Shown: positions 47,428 through 59,800 of the stretch, piece after piece | Numbering within the stretch: the stretch's first letter is position 1 | Layout: every line of letters starts with the position of its first letter | Origin: Neurospora tetraspora | Lineage: Eukaryota > Ascomycota > Sordariomycetes > Sordariales > Sordariaceae | DNA length: 64,000 nt | Assembly (NCBI RefSeq): GCF_033439725.1 | Contig: NW_026944388.1 | Coordinates: forward strand, 2,046,001 to 2,110,000 | Direction of reading: 5' to 3' | The notes under the pieces: generated by a model | The model's database searches: none | What the model saw: only the letters and a program-made list of their open reading frames with translations | Told to the model about the DNA's origin: nothing | Made by a program: the position numbers and the translations under genes

Positions 47428-48897
47428 GGCTCTGGTTCCCACTTATATAAAGTGACGTAGGTCGTAATTGACAGCAGCCGGGGACTGTCTTGCTGGGCTG
47501 GCGGATGATGGACGAACGAATGCGCCCTGTACTGTACGATCCCCCGGATTTCCTCTTGGTGATGGCTGCTTGCCAAATAGACACTGAGCGTGCCAGGTAG
47601 ATGAATGTTTGCTTCTGTCCAGCTATGCGAGTCTAGGAGAGCTTCTGGTGTTACCAAGTGAAGCAATGGGCTGGTTCGCGATGTCAATCAGAGTTCGGTT
47701 TACAACCGGCGACGATGGAAGAAGAGTGGAGTTGAAAGTAAACAAAAGCGACCAGACACCAGGGAAAGCGGCAGCACTTGGATCTTAAAATGGCTGGTGC
47801 GTCCCGTGCTACAGCGCGGTTGTTCGGTGCGCTTTGAGGTTGTTCAGGACTCCGGCAGCTGAGCCTTGGCGGGGTCCATGATTCGAAGCTCTGATTGGCT
47901 CGGGCGTGTATTTAAGCCTTCAACTTTATTTGATGCAGGCGGTAGAAAGCAGTGAACAGCAACTGCAACAGGGGCCAGGCCATAAAACCCCTGAACCCCT
48001 CCTCCAGTGACCTCCACCATCAGCGGTTCAGGTTGCAGAGATGCGGCCCCCTGTCAGGAGAAGCCGTTCGGAATGACTACAGGGGTGGCCTCTTAACAAA
48101 GAAGTTATGTAGGTAGGTTGTACGTACGGCGTTCGCTGGCTAGACTAGGGATGAAGGTATCATGTAGTGCCCGGGCTCGTATGTTGTTATCATCTAAGCA
48201 ATGTATCATACAGAAGCCGTTTTGGTAAGATTCAGATACCTGAGATGCCGGTGTACGGTATCATATGAAGTAAATGGACGGCCGAATCGCTCCCGCCCGC
48301 ACTCCACCAAAAATGTCGATGCTGGGGTCGTTTGAATGCAGGTCCCTGAATCTCCACCACCGTTGGGCTGCACACCTTCCTGGCCTCCATCTTCATCTAA
48401 TTACTACCAGGTAGTTCCTTCGGAGACTCAGCTTCGAGCTAAGACCATTGGGCTCTTATGCCCCTTCGTCTTGTCGGCCATCATCCTTCGAGTTTCACCT
48501 CGAGTACCTTTACCTGTACTTACCGCCAGCTGCCACAACCACGAAGGCGCATCTTTCCCCCGTGTTGGGAACCCACAGAAAACAACATTTGACCCGACAG
48601 CCTATCCGAGCCGCGATCGCCAGACAACATCAAATACCCCACGAGATTGGACTGCGTGTAATATTTGCCAGAATATCGAAGCTGGTCGATACGATTAGGA
48701 CCACGACCTTGACTCGGCCGGTGTTACCCAAGGGACATCATCCCGAAACAGCGACCGGCGCAATCGACTACATTTATCTACCTCGGATCACGGGTGGTCC
48801 AACGACGGACAGGTATCGGATATCTGGTAGCACAGCGTATAGGACCTCGTTTCACATAAGCTACCATCTGCCGCAAAGCAGACGGACAAAGTAAAGC
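47428..48897. other. Divergent promoter region, EF-hand gene and MesA-like gene
   Basis: 1.5 kb between two start codons pointing away from each other. A frame from 48336 runs up to the next gene but has no domain; it is probably leader sequence. No RNA gene or repeat was seen. Confidence 0.5.
47444..47451 (-). promoter_or_regulatory. TATA box of the EF-hand gene
   Basis: TTATATAA on the minus strand, only about 17 nt above the proposed ATG at 47427. This spacing is short, so either the leader is minimal or transcription starts beyond that ATG and the start at 47280 is used. Confidence 0.35.
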
Positions 48898-51637
48898 ATG
48901 GCATCTCCTCAGCCGGCGCGGCCTTCGTTTTCACGAAACAACAGTCACGGAGCGACTGGAACAGCTCACGATCGAAAACCGTCTCTGTCTTCCTTTCCGC
49001 CCCAATCGCGATCGGTATCTCAAATGTCGCATCATGGCCCAGCGCGCTCCCCGCAGCCGCCTCACGCCGAACCTGATCGAACCTCCAACCAAAGCTCCAA
49101 AGGCAAGACTGCCTCCACTGGTACCGGCTTCTCCTCGCAACATAGCTCGCTCTCTGCCGCCGGCGTCACTCGTCAGTACAACAACGCCATTGGCCATCCT
49201 CGCCGCAAGTTGCGCTCGCAGTACCCCCGTGGGAGCACCGAAAACCATGTCGAGTACATCTTGGTCGCTTCCTTCGACATCGACCGTGGTCCGGTCATGG
49301 AGCATCAATATCCAGTCGCTATTACCGGGGATGAGCACATGTTAGCTGAGCTCATGCTTCCAGACCAGGCCCACGCACGAAATCAAGATTGGACCATATT
49401 CTTTTTGCACAAGGATTCTAGCCGCGAGGAAGACGAGGCAGAACGTCAGGCAAAGGAGGAGAGGCGTCGACGGAGGAAACGCAGACTGGATCGCGAACAG
49501 GGTATCATACATGAGTCGGACGACGAAGACGACGACCTGGACGACGATGATTGGGATGACGATGAGTCCACCGACGACGACGAGCCTGAAGGTGGCGAGG
49601 GACCTCCGTTAGTATACGTTCTCAACCTTGTCAACACAAAACACGACAAAACGGTCAAGAGAGGTGCAGTGGTAAAGGCCATGGCCATCTGCACCCGGCA
49701 TCCGTTTCTTCATATATACAAGGTATTTCCGCCCTACACGCAGCTCTCACTCGGCCAAGCGCTAACTTGTCTTTTAGCCCCTTTTATTATTGGCTTTGGA
49801 AGAATACTTTAAGTCTCCTGTTCCAGAGACACTGTCCATGCTGTTCGATGCGGTCAACGAGATGGACCTGTCGCTCATGCCCAAGCTAAGCCTCCTGGAG
49901 AGGCATTTGCTACAAATGAGCAATAACAAGGACCTTTTCGTTGAAAAGTTTGAACAAATGATTCAAATGCGGATTTCAGGAGATCGAGATGGCCTTGCTG
50001 ACCAGCCGTTTGATGCCAGCAGGAGTCCGCCTAGAAGGCCTGGCATCTTCCGACATGGGACGAAAGCGCACCTCGTGGGACAGTCAACATACGCAGTACC
50101 TCGCGACACTCACGAGTTCGAGAGCAGGGTTATGTATAAGGGCATCCCTATCCCGATCAAGGTGCCAACGGCGATTATGCCGGAGACTGTTGGGGATTTT
50201 TCCCTGATCAAACTCATACAAAACTTCTCGGAACCACATGCGAAATCACCACATCCCTTTCCTCTGCATGCCCACCTGACCACGAACGGCCCCAACACAC
50301 ACCCCATAATAGTGCTGGTCAACGGTCTGCTTACCCAAAAGCGAGTCATCTTCCTAGGCCACAACATGCCATCCGGCGAGGTTGCCGAAGCGGTCCTCGC
50401 CGCCTGCGCGCTTGCATCTGGCGGTATTCTTAGAGGGTTTACCCGCCACGCCTTTCCCTATACGGATTTGACCAAGGTCGACGACCTTTTACGAGTTCCT
50501 GGCTTCATTGCTGGTGTCACTAATCCGACATTCGAACATCATCCTGAGTGGTGGGATATCTTGTGTGATTTGCCCAGTGGGAGAATCAAGATCAGTAGTA
50601 GAATCGAGCAGCCTGCAATTACGGAGGGCCTCGTCTACTTCCAGCAGCAGAATCCATCCTGTGCTTCACTCGTACACCAGAGTCACTCAAGCAGTGCAGC
50701 AGACTTGACAGGGGATCAGGCCTTCATGGCTGACATGTTAAAGAGCATAGCCACGAGAGCTGGGGAGCGTGTGATTCGTGCCAAGTGGCGGGATTGGGTT
50801 CTCAAGTTCACACGCGTTGCCGCTGCCTTCGAGGAAAGCGTATACGGCGCCAGCGCTCTCTACATCGGCAGTGATGAGCACGACAACTACCCGCACACGA
50901 CCAACTCTACGGGGCACGGCTACGTGTGGGCCGACGACGAGAAAAAGAGCAAGGAGCTAGCAGGGAACGTCACGAGGATAGAAGGCTGGAGGAATACTAG
51001 GAGTTACTACAGCTTTATCCAGGTTCGCGGTCACCTTTTCTCGCCCCTTTCATTCCTATTTCAGTTCAGGGTTGAGTTTGCCTAAGTTTCCTAGTTTGCG
51101 CGTCGTCACATTCTCCAGAGTCGAGTCATTCATTGCAAGGCGAGGGGGAATTGATGGTAACGAACATCCAAGCATGCTAACTGTTTTCACAAGGACGTCG
51201 CTCAGCTATACACGGTCCGTCCGCTCAAAGGCCTGGATCTCCATCACATGCACGATCGACTGCGCACGCAACGCTTAACGGCTATGCAGAGCCGCGATAT
51301 TTACCTGACGTTTGCCAAGTACGTCCGCAACTACGACGAAATCTGCTTGCTCCTCAGTGTCGCCCCCGAGGCACACGCCGGCTTGTTCTACATTGCCCTT
51401 GGGCTTTTCCATAAGGACAGAGAAGTCAGGGTGAAGACAGCGGATTTGCTGGAGAGGATCTCGCAGCATGAGGCAGGCCAACATTGGTGGAGAGGTCTCA
51501 GTCGGTTTGAGAAGCTGGCATACGATAGGATCAAGAAGGAGGTCCAGATGGCTGAGGCTCAAGCTGGGATGCAGGGGTTGACGATAATGCCAGGGTCAAG
51601 TGAAGACCCTATGAGGAGGATTAGCCGGGAGGGATAA
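48898..51637 (+). CDS. MesA/Afi1-type DENN-like cell polarity protein, 837 aa
   Basis: Exons 48898-49722, 49778-51022 and 51194-51637; introns of 55 and 171 nt carry GCTAAC and join in frame (HIYK|PLLL and SFIQ|DVAQ). A Ser-rich N-terminus (about 100 residues) precedes [20 protein letters not shown], the hallmark start of the Afi1/Arf3-docking domain. A Lys/Arg/Glu stretch and a long Asp/Glu run interrupt it before [19 protein letters not shown]. The stabilisation-of-polarity-axis region follows, with [20 protein letters not shown] and [13 protein letters not shown]. The protein ends with a helical segment. Yeast Afi1 helps place Arf3 at growth sites, and Aspergillus MesA stabilises hyphal polarity. 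By family, a role at the hyphal tip is likely. Confidence 0.88.
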
Positions 51638-51848
51638 AGGTCATTATGTATGATACCTATTTGATGTTAAGTTGGGGCAGGAGGATGAGTAATTGTACAT
51701 GGACAGCGAGCAGGAGCAATCCGTGCAGCCGGGGAGTCTCTCTTGATCATTACTTCAATGTTTGCTGGCATTTCCGTGGCATATATAGCAGGCATTTCAA
51801 TTCCTGGACGGGGCGGTTCTATCATAGAACTCCGTTTAACCGTTTCGT

Positions 51849-52810
51849 TCAGAGAATTCCCAGGTACTTGGCCGCATGGTCAACGTGCTCATCGCTGAAA
51901 GATGCCATGAAGTAGTACGAGTGGTCGTAGTCCTGTTCACTCTTGTCAGCCATTTTCTTTCCACAGCTTACCGCAAGCATCACCCCCAAAGATCATCAAA
52001 ACTCACCTCCTGGTACCTAACCGTCACCCCCTCCACGCCCGCCTCCTTAACCGCCTTCTCAAAGTTCTCCGGCAACAACTGCCCCTGCTTATAAAAGTTA
52101 TCCGCGGTGCCGACATCAACCAGCACCCTCGCATCCTTGTGTCCCCTCCACTTCTCCCCCTTGATCAACTCCGTCGCATCATGCTTCTTCCACTCCTCCT
52201 TGTTCTCCTCACCAAGATAGCCCCCAAACGCCTTCTTGCCCCACGCACACTCACACGGGTTCGCAATCGGCGCAAAGGCGCTGACGCTCTTGTACATGCC
52301 CGGGTTCTTGAGGTACAAACTCAACGCGCCGTGGCCGCCCATGCTATGGCCCGTGATGCTGACCCGCTCGGCATCCAAGTACTTGCCAAATTCGGAGTCT
52401 GCCCCAAACAAAACAGACGGAAGCTCGCGCGTGATGTACGTGTCCATCTTGTACCCCTTGCTGAAAGGCTCTTGCGTGGCGTCGACGTAAAACCCGGCCC
52501 CTTCGCCGAAATCCCACGAGTCCTTCTCGCCGGGGAGGTTGAGTCCGCGCGGGGAAGTGTCAGGGTAGACGATTGCGACGCCGCGCTTGGAGGCGCCGTG
52601 CTGGAAGAAACCCTTTTCGGAACAGTTCTCGGGGGTGCAGGTTAGGCCGGAGAGGTAGATCAGGACCGGGACTTTGGTGGAAGACTTGAGGGCTTGGGGA
52701 GGGAGGTACAGGTTCACGGCCATGTCGGTGCCGGTGGAGGTGGAGGGGTGGGAGAGCTTGAAGAGCTTGCCGCCGAAGGAGGCGATGGTTGCTTTGACTG
52801 TGAGACCCAT
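51849..52810 (-). CDS. S-formylglutathione hydrolase (esterase D), 295 aa
   Basis: Exons 52810-52007 and 51932-51849; the 74-nt intron (GTGAGT to ACAG) restores the family C-terminus YQEDYDHSYYFMASF, including the catalytic His. Other motifs are LSGLTCTPENC near residue 60, the nucleophile elbow GHSMGGHGA (Ser about 156) and DVGTADNF with the likely catalytic Asp. The enzyme hydrolyses S-formylglutathione to formate and glutathione, the last step of glutathione-dependent formaldehyde detoxification. Length from the ATG at 52810 is right for the family, and its context (CAAAATGGG) is good. An in-frame ATG at 53038 would add a 76-residue basic extension. The gene converges with the MesA-like gene, about 210 bp between stops. 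Confidence 0.94.
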
Positions 52811-53038
52811 TTTGGCGGTTGTTGACTTTTGTCTGGTTGTTGTGATGTTGTGTGTTTTTGATGGTGTCGCTGATGTTGTTGAGTGATAACAGCGAGGAAA
52901 GGTGATGACGAAGGGACTAGGACTCGACGACTTGAAGCTGCTCAGTTGGCGGCGAGCTTGACTTTTGAAGAGTGGAAAGAGCAAAGATGACAAGTCCCTC
53001 TTTGAACAGTTATGAAGGAAACGTCCGGCTGTTATCAT
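52811..53038 (-). other. Possible mitochondrial presequence extension of S-formylglutathione hydrolase
   Basis: In frame with the hydrolase, from an ATG at 53038. It is 76 residues rich in Ser, Arg, Lys and Thr with a single acidic residue, and contains ARRQLSSF and RCYHSTTS, like cleaved mitochondrial presequences. Translation from both ATGs would give mitochondrial and cytosolic forms. Transcript starts are unknown. Confidence 0.45.
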
Positions 53039-53916
53039 GATAAAACTAAAATATGAAAGACTAATCAGGTCACACCCCGCTTGGGAATAAAGCCTATCTT
53101 GACACTATATCGGCTTCATCATTCCGAAAGTCAATTAGTAAAGCTGTCAAGGTACCTACCCCACCTGAAGCTCACTAGGCGGGGTAAACACCGTCATCTG
53201 TGCATGGAATTGGTTGCCAAGAGACATGGGGCGCAGTGGGTAAATGGGGGCATGTCTCCGAATTGCCGACCCTAACCCGAACATCTACAGTCCAATACTG
53301 GTTTGTTTGTTAGCTTGGTACTCCTGGTATACTGGACGAGATCTATCCCGAATTGTCCCAAACCTCACAAGGAGATAAAATGAATGGCTAGGTACGGGTC
53401 GGAAAGGCATTCACAAGATTCAATATGGCATATCAAATTTCCAAAATAGTATATGCAAGGTAAGATCACGCTTTGGTTATGGAACGAAACGGATCAATTA
53501 GATATATAAACGCCTAGGAAAGTTGACCAGAGGTCTCGAGCTAACAAACAAACCAGTATTGGACTGTATATCCTTCACAACAGTCCTGCCTCTTTCGGTT
53601 TTCGAACATTTGCTATGTCCGGTGTGTATTCGATATGTGAAACAGCAAAGAACAGCTCTCCATGGGAGCGGTGGTTGATAGGCCGAGAAGATGGCGGAAA
53701 CAAATGTACGTCTCGAAATCACGATTCACAAATACCTGTTGGGTGGTATCTTGTTTCCTTTGGCGAGAATACCACACATCTTCCACCACACCACTGCTCG
53801 ACTCGCCAAAGGGATGTTCAACAATTGTCAATCATCAATTTCTTCCCATTTCCTTCGTGCCAGTTATGGAACCTCATCACCCAAGTCCGGGCTCTACCCA
53901 TGCATGGGGTGGACAA
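53039..53916. other. Intergenic with a MITE
   Basis: Apart from the MITE at 53286-53568 I see no gene. Frames of up to 128 codons after 53.6 kb run opposite to the secreted protein gene and lack motifs. Confidence 0.5.
53286..53568. mobile_element. MITE with 28-bp inverted repeats and TA flanks
   Basis: The left arm begins CAGTCCAATACTGGTTTG at 53288 and is repeated perfectly, inverted, ending at 53566. Both ends are flanked by TA (53286-53287 and 53567-53568). The element is 279 bp with no coding capacity. TA duplication suggests mobilisation by a Tc1/mariner-type transposase. Confidence 0.75.
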
Positions 53917-54828
53917 CTACGGTACAGACGGAGCAACGCCCAAGTGACACTCAAACGAAGAGATATAATGGTCCCATCCCACCGCGCTGAGGTTGAACTT
54001 GTGCTCGTACTGGGACGACACGCCGCCGAGAGTACAGCCTTCGGGTGAGGTGCAGATTTCTCCGCAAGACATGCTGTTGACCGATCGGGTTCAAGCTCGA
54101 GGTTAGTATGTACTTATGCAGATCGTATATGTGATGCTGTATTACAAGGACGTATTCGGCAATCGATGGGGATGGGTAGATGGCAGGCAATGGAATTGTC
54201 GTGTACCATTCGACCTTGGGAAGAAGGTGACTAGTCTAGTTCGGATTGCAATGATGGGTGGTAGTTGAGTGTTTTGTGATATGATCTTCAATGATTCTCG
54301 AAAGATTTAACGAGGGGAGATCAAGAATGATGTGCTTGGATGGCTCATAAGCTTTGTATACATCTCTCGCACATTTCTCAGTAGTGCTCAAGATCTACCA
54401 CAACACAACATCCCCAAGATGCACACGGAGACAAAACAACGCAACAACGGCAACCGAACCAGGAAACATCACTCACATATAAGGATAACAATACCAACCC
54501 CCCTCATCCAGCGCAAACGTGCTCGCATTCCGAAAGAACTGTTCCGGCAGGTTGTAACAAGTCTCCATTTCGTAGACGTTATAGGCACATGCTTGCGAGG
54601 CGTTGGGGCCGTTGCAGATGAGGATCTAGATGTTTTTCAATGTCAGATATGCATGTTATCAAACAGGGCCAAAGAGAAAGATCTACTAACGCCGCCGAGA
54701 GTTCTCGCTTGCAGGGTATCGTCGGTCTTGTCGGAGTGGGAATACGTGGGCATGGCGCGAGCGGTGGGAGGAGGCCAGTAGGTTAGAAGTATGGTGAGGA
54801 GTGTTGAGAGGGTTGTTGGCCACTTCAT
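53917..54828 (-). CDS. Small secreted eight-cysteine protein, 147 aa
   Basis: Exons 54828-54691, 54625-54477 and 54073-53917. Intron 1 is 65 nt; intron 2 is 403 nt, GTGAGT to CAACAG with ACTAAC. The first ~25 residues form a signal peptide (hydrophobic LLTILLTYW, then ARA). The mature part has eight cysteines in motifs such as ILICNGPNASQACAYN, METCYNLP, WYCYPYIMSCGEICTSPEGC and SFECHL, enough for four disulfides. There are two N-glycosylation sequons, NAS in exon 2, and another at NLS in exon 3. A TATA box lies above the ATG. The frame closes properly across both introns. I do not recognise the family; it resembles fungal small secreted cysteine-rich proteins. The long intron could hide another exon. 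Confidence 0.65.
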
Positions 54829-55919
54829 TTTGTTGCTACATAGGATCTTGTTGATGGGCCAGATGGTAGGTAGACTAGGTCAGTGTACAGGGGATATATA
54901 TCCGAGTGACTCCTGGAGGCGTGAAAAAATATCGACATCGATGCACAAAAAGTTTGTAGTTGAATCTTTTTATTTTCCGATGTGGTGGCCTAGTAAAATC
55001 CAAACCCCCAAAATGTAGCAGGCACAAAGATGGAAAGTCTTCCAGCTCGAACCGACAACCATCGCTCCCTCCTCGCTGAACTCAACAAGCAGAAATTTCA
55101 ATCCCAAAGAATTGACTATCACTGTTTGAATGAAGGAAGGCACGGCCCGGGTACATGCACTTTAATTGACTGCCCTGGACGGGATGACGTCCAAGTTTGT
55201 GGAATGAATGAAATGTGAGGAGGAGGAGTTTGTGGGTTGGTTTAGTATTTCCAACATCTCCCAAGTCCCGAGCACCTACCGCCAGGACACATTGGGATCA
55301 AACGGCCGTGCTCATGTCCTCTTGCGCAGGTACCTGATTTCATGTTGATTCACGTTTGCTTTTATGTTAAGTTTAGCTTATAAATGTCTCACTTTTACCG
55401 AACATGCGGATTTGTTGTTGGGATTGTAGTCAAGTTGACTCGAGTTGGCGATAGATAAATTCGGATGCTTAATGCAGAGGTATGATGAGGGAAGGAAGGA
55501 AGACGACAACAGATAGTTTGGTATCCTCATTCAATTACCATCTCCAAAATAAACCCCGGAGAGGGATTCTAATTTATATGTACATTCGAATGGTATGGTA
55601 TCTTCATTATATCCTTCTCGCAGCCCGCCAGCCACCCTTTTTCTCTTGTCTTTCAGGAGAGTCCGATTCGATAGTGACCTGGCCGTGAATTCAATCATGT
55701 AAACATTTCCCCCTAACTCCTCCATCCATAGCTCCTCGCATATCATCAAAAGCCAAGAGGTATCCTCCCGCTATTGCCTTTTCCCCAAAAATGTAAAATG
55801 CTGGACGTGAAATCGTATCCCCGTGCATTATATGAATAGAAGGGTATCATCATAAAGGAGCGTCGTTTGTATCATTAACCGTTTTCCCATCCCATCTTCC
55901 AAGACTAAACTCGTCTAGT
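54829..55919. other. Intergenic
   Basis: Promoter of the secreted protein gene, then the 3' region of the GPI-protein gene. No further coding region is supported. Confidence 0.55.
54894..54902 (-). promoter_or_regulatory. TATA box of the small secreted protein gene
   Basis: A TATATA-type box on the minus strand about 66 nt above the ATG at 54828, which supports the gene model. Confidence 0.45.
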
Positions 55920-56859
55920 CTAGAGAAGAGCAATAGCGCCAAAAAGACCAGCAATAAGGGCAACGACAGGGCTCTTCTGCATGACGACGTTGGCGGCGCC
56001 CGGTACAGCAGGGGCAGCAGCGCTGGTCGAGCCGATGGGCGAAGATCCCACGGTCGAGGTGGTGGGGAGGATGACGGTGGTCGGGGGAGGAGCGATGGGA
56101 GTGTAGATGGTGTTGTTCGCAGAGACGACGACGGTTGAGTACTTGGTCTCAGTGACACCCGCGCTCTTGGTGATAGGGATGGTGACATCGACAGCCTTGG
56201 TGATGGTCTGAGGGATCATGGTGGAGTAGGTGTGCACCTCTGTGACGGCAGTGGTGATGGTGTCGGTCTTGGTGATGTAGACGGTCTCGCCCTTGGAGAC
56301 GGTGGTGATGGTCGTCTCGTACTCAGTTGCGACTGAGGTGGTGTAGACAGTCTCGGTATGAGGGACCTTGGTATAAAGGGTGGAGGTGGACGTCCAGACA
56401 ACCTCAACGGTAGAGCCGCCTACTACCTTGGTCTCAGTGACGGGGCATAGCTCAGTGATAGTGGTGTAGACGACTATTTTCTTGGTAAGCAAGTGATTTC
56501 AAACTTGGGCGGTCAAGTCAGACACATACCGGCTTCATCCGTCTTGGTTACTGGGGGAGCAACATCGGTAACGGTGATGACGGTAGGAACCTTGGTCTCC
56601 ACAGTGCTGGTGGTAGTGTAGGTCTTGGTGATAGTCTCACCACCCTTGGTGATCGTGGTGGTCTCCGGGCAGACCTAACTTTGTTAGCATCGAGGATTCT
56701 TGAGATAGAAAAAAGAACAGGAGATCCACATACAGTTGTGTAAGTAACAATCACCTCAGTAGTATAGCTAACGTGATCACCACCATGACCCCAACCTCTG
56801 GGGATGTTGGCTCCAAGGGCCGAGGAGGCCAAGGCAACGAGGGATAGAGCGGCCTTCAT
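55920..56859 (-). CDS. GPI-anchored Thr-rich cell wall protein, 274 aa
   Basis: Exons 56859-56734, 56674-56530 and 56473-55920, all joined in frame (TYTT|VCPE and TDEA|VVYT). A signal peptide (residues 1-16, cleaved at SALG|AN) leads into a long Thr/Val-rich region with repeated ETVYTT- and TITK-like units and only two Cys-Pro motifs (VCPET and LCPVT). The C-terminus has a small-residue site (PGAAN) and a hydrophobic tail, the pattern of a GPI anchor signal. The repeats, heavy O-glycosylation potential and anchor point to a structural or adhesive wall protein. No enzymatic domain is visible. The second-intron acceptor AATAG is needed to keep frame. Confidence 0.88.
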
Positions 56860-59800
56860 CTTGTTGATTAAGGGTTGCTGATGTATAAGGTATGTAACGA
56901 GAGTCTGATATGTTCAGATATCGTGAGGATAAGTTGAGGAAGCGAGAGGCTTAAGTAACCTTAGCGAAGGAGTCACTTGAACAGGTTGGCTGGGAGATGC
57001 TTGACCGAGAGGGCTGGGAAAAAGAAAGAAGGACAGAGACCTGCAGTAAGAACGGGATGGTGGCTTGTTATACATGTGCAAGACGGGAGCAGAGGGACAG
57101 GAAAACCACCAGGGCCCTGTAGCCTGGTAGAGGTAGGCAGAGAACCCAACAGAAGAGGTGGATATGTTTGTAATGACATGGTTGGCTGCCATCTTACTTG
57201 GACTGCAGGGTACCCAAAAACCGAGAGGGATGGGCCCTTGGTGACGGCGTTGCAACAACGGGAAGCAAAGGATGGGTCCGCAGGAAATCCAGAGAAGGGC
57301 CGCGAGGTTGGGCAGCCACCAAGCCGTGTAAGCTAGGTAACAGGGAGAGCTCCATCAAGGATAGACGGAGACAGTTGCTGGATCCGGCTGATTTTTGGTT
57401 GGCCATACAATATGTGCGGTCTGTAGTTATGTTGTGTTGCAATGTATCTTTACTTCCGGATGATGGAGCCTTGTTGTGAGAGGCCTTCACATCCGGGGTG
57501 ACAACCTCCCTGGTACGCACAGTCAGATAGCGCCGATCCAGAGTCCAGCTTGCTGGCAAGTGTGCCTGTGGATGTTTACACCCCTGACCATAGCCTTATC
57601 CCTCGAGGTAGCCTCACCATCCAAATTCGGTAGGGGCGAGCTTGTTGGTCATCCCTTCTGGTTGCTTTGTTCCAACAACATTTATCGGTCCATGGACACG
57701 GGGGCTAGATATCAGAGTTTTCGTGTGGCGTTGCCTAGCATTGTGAGGAGAATGTCGAACACGATATCTGGGCTTACAGAGACACTCGAAAGTCAACTGT
57801 ACATGGTCAGTCGAAGGGTATCACCGGGCTTGAGAACCGGGAGTGGCATAAGCCACATCGTACAGTCCCTCTCACAAATAAACGCCCAATTGTTTTTTTC
57901 CCCGCAAAAAAGGCCAAAACTCAACTTCATCACTCCGAGATTCCAACCTCTCAATAAAACTCAATAACCAATGCACTATTAGCGATAATAGAGAAATAAC
58001 ATTAAATCAGATCGGTAGGAGTTTTATTTCCTTTGCATCATTCGTAGTTGTGCAATCAAGGTGCAAAGTTGGAGTTGAGTAGGCGAAAAAGTTATAGTGG
58101 GCTTATAGCGTGTCTTAGTGGACTGAAATTTGAATCCGTATTGAAGTTCGAGTTCGTAACCAATTATGACGTGCAGTTAAGGTTGGAACAAAAGACAACC
58201 TTCTTAGCCACCTTTGACGAGTAAAGAACTATCTGTACCTTTGTAATCTTATTAATATCTTTCGAATTGGTTGGTTTCTTACTGTATCAAAGTGGTGAGT
58301 TTTGGCCGTTTTTGCGGGGGAAAAAACAATTGGGCGTTTTTTTATGTTACCCACTGTAGGTTGGACTAATCAGCGAGCCAAGAACTTTCTCGTGTTCCCC
58401 CGCGTTACGGTTTGAAAGTCGTAGGGTGGGATTGACCCTCCCTGGGCCCCTGGCTCAGAGCGATCAGAACCCCTGCAAATGATGTCGTTGCGGCTGTGAG
58501 ATGACGTTAAAAAAACATGGCAGACCTTTGGGTTTCTCTGTCTGTTCATGGCTTCTCCAGCATTGGACGCTCTGCTATAGCTGCTATGGTTCTCGAAAAA
58601 TAAGCCCGTTGTTGACTGTCAAGATGTTTCTCGTGAAGGGTAGGACAACACTGGCTGGTGGTTTAGACAACAGAGGTTTCCCTTGCTTCCGTATGTACTC
58701 CTGCTGATCGCATGGCAGGACGCTTGCTTTTTCGACTGCGTCAAGCTGCAAATCCATGCGCGGCGACTGTCAAGAGCACATCACAGCTCCCACTAGTGAG
58801 TTGGAGTCCGGATTTGGCGATGCAATCGGGAGTTTTCTGTTCTGAAGAGCTGCCGGGCGTTGTGGCTGACCTTGGCGAGGAACTACTGCAAAATCTGACC
58901 ACCCGCCCGCCAGATCCAGGTCGCCCTGCAATGACCGCCCTGACTGGTTCCTGGTTGGCTGGGTTGGGTGTTCGGACGGTTGTGGTGCGGATGATCTTGT
59001 CGCAAACACGAAGGTTCGTGCAGGACCCCAAGAAATTCGCTCGAGATTCTCGTGCCCAGGGGGAGCTTTGGCTGCAGCCAACGCGATCTGCAGGTGTCAC
59101 AACCTGGCCATAGGAAGCAAAACCTGTTGGGTTAGCCGAATATCCAGACAGGAACAAAGAGAAGAATCCCGTTGACCCCTCTTCAGTATTCCGGTACTTG
59201 TCTCCATTAGTCTAGATGGCCATTCAAATAGCCGTAGTCCGTGCCGAGCTCTTGCCGGACTATCCAGAGGGTTTCTTTGAAGCCTATACATAGTACACGG
59301 CGTTGTTAAGACTTTTCCCAGATGAGTTCCGAATAGTAACATGGCGTCATCTCAACCGTTGATTTCCGACCAGAGGTCCAGAGGAGGATCAACGGCCAAG
59401 TGGGACTGGTCCGGGGACCTACATCGTGGGCAACGATGAATGGGTTGACAACTTGACTGAAATGTCGGAGCGAGGGAGGTGTGAATACCGAGTGACATCT
59501 GTTCCTCTAGTATAGCGCTTCTTGTTGGCACCACTCAATGACCGAGTCAAGAAGTCTCGGGTACATGATATCTTGCTGATATGCGAGGTGACCTGAGGAG
59601 CTGTGATTGCTGGTGAGTTGAACACTGCAGTGCAGGGCATTGGATGTCGCCATTGGGCTTTGAGGCGATTCGACTCTCTAATAGCAAGCGAGATGCTCTT
59701 TTGGCCCATGTCTTTTACGGGTTCCGTCTCAACTCTCGTGACTACACCCATGATGAGCTGGTGTTGACCGAGCCATGGTGTCCGATACGCAGCAAGAGGA

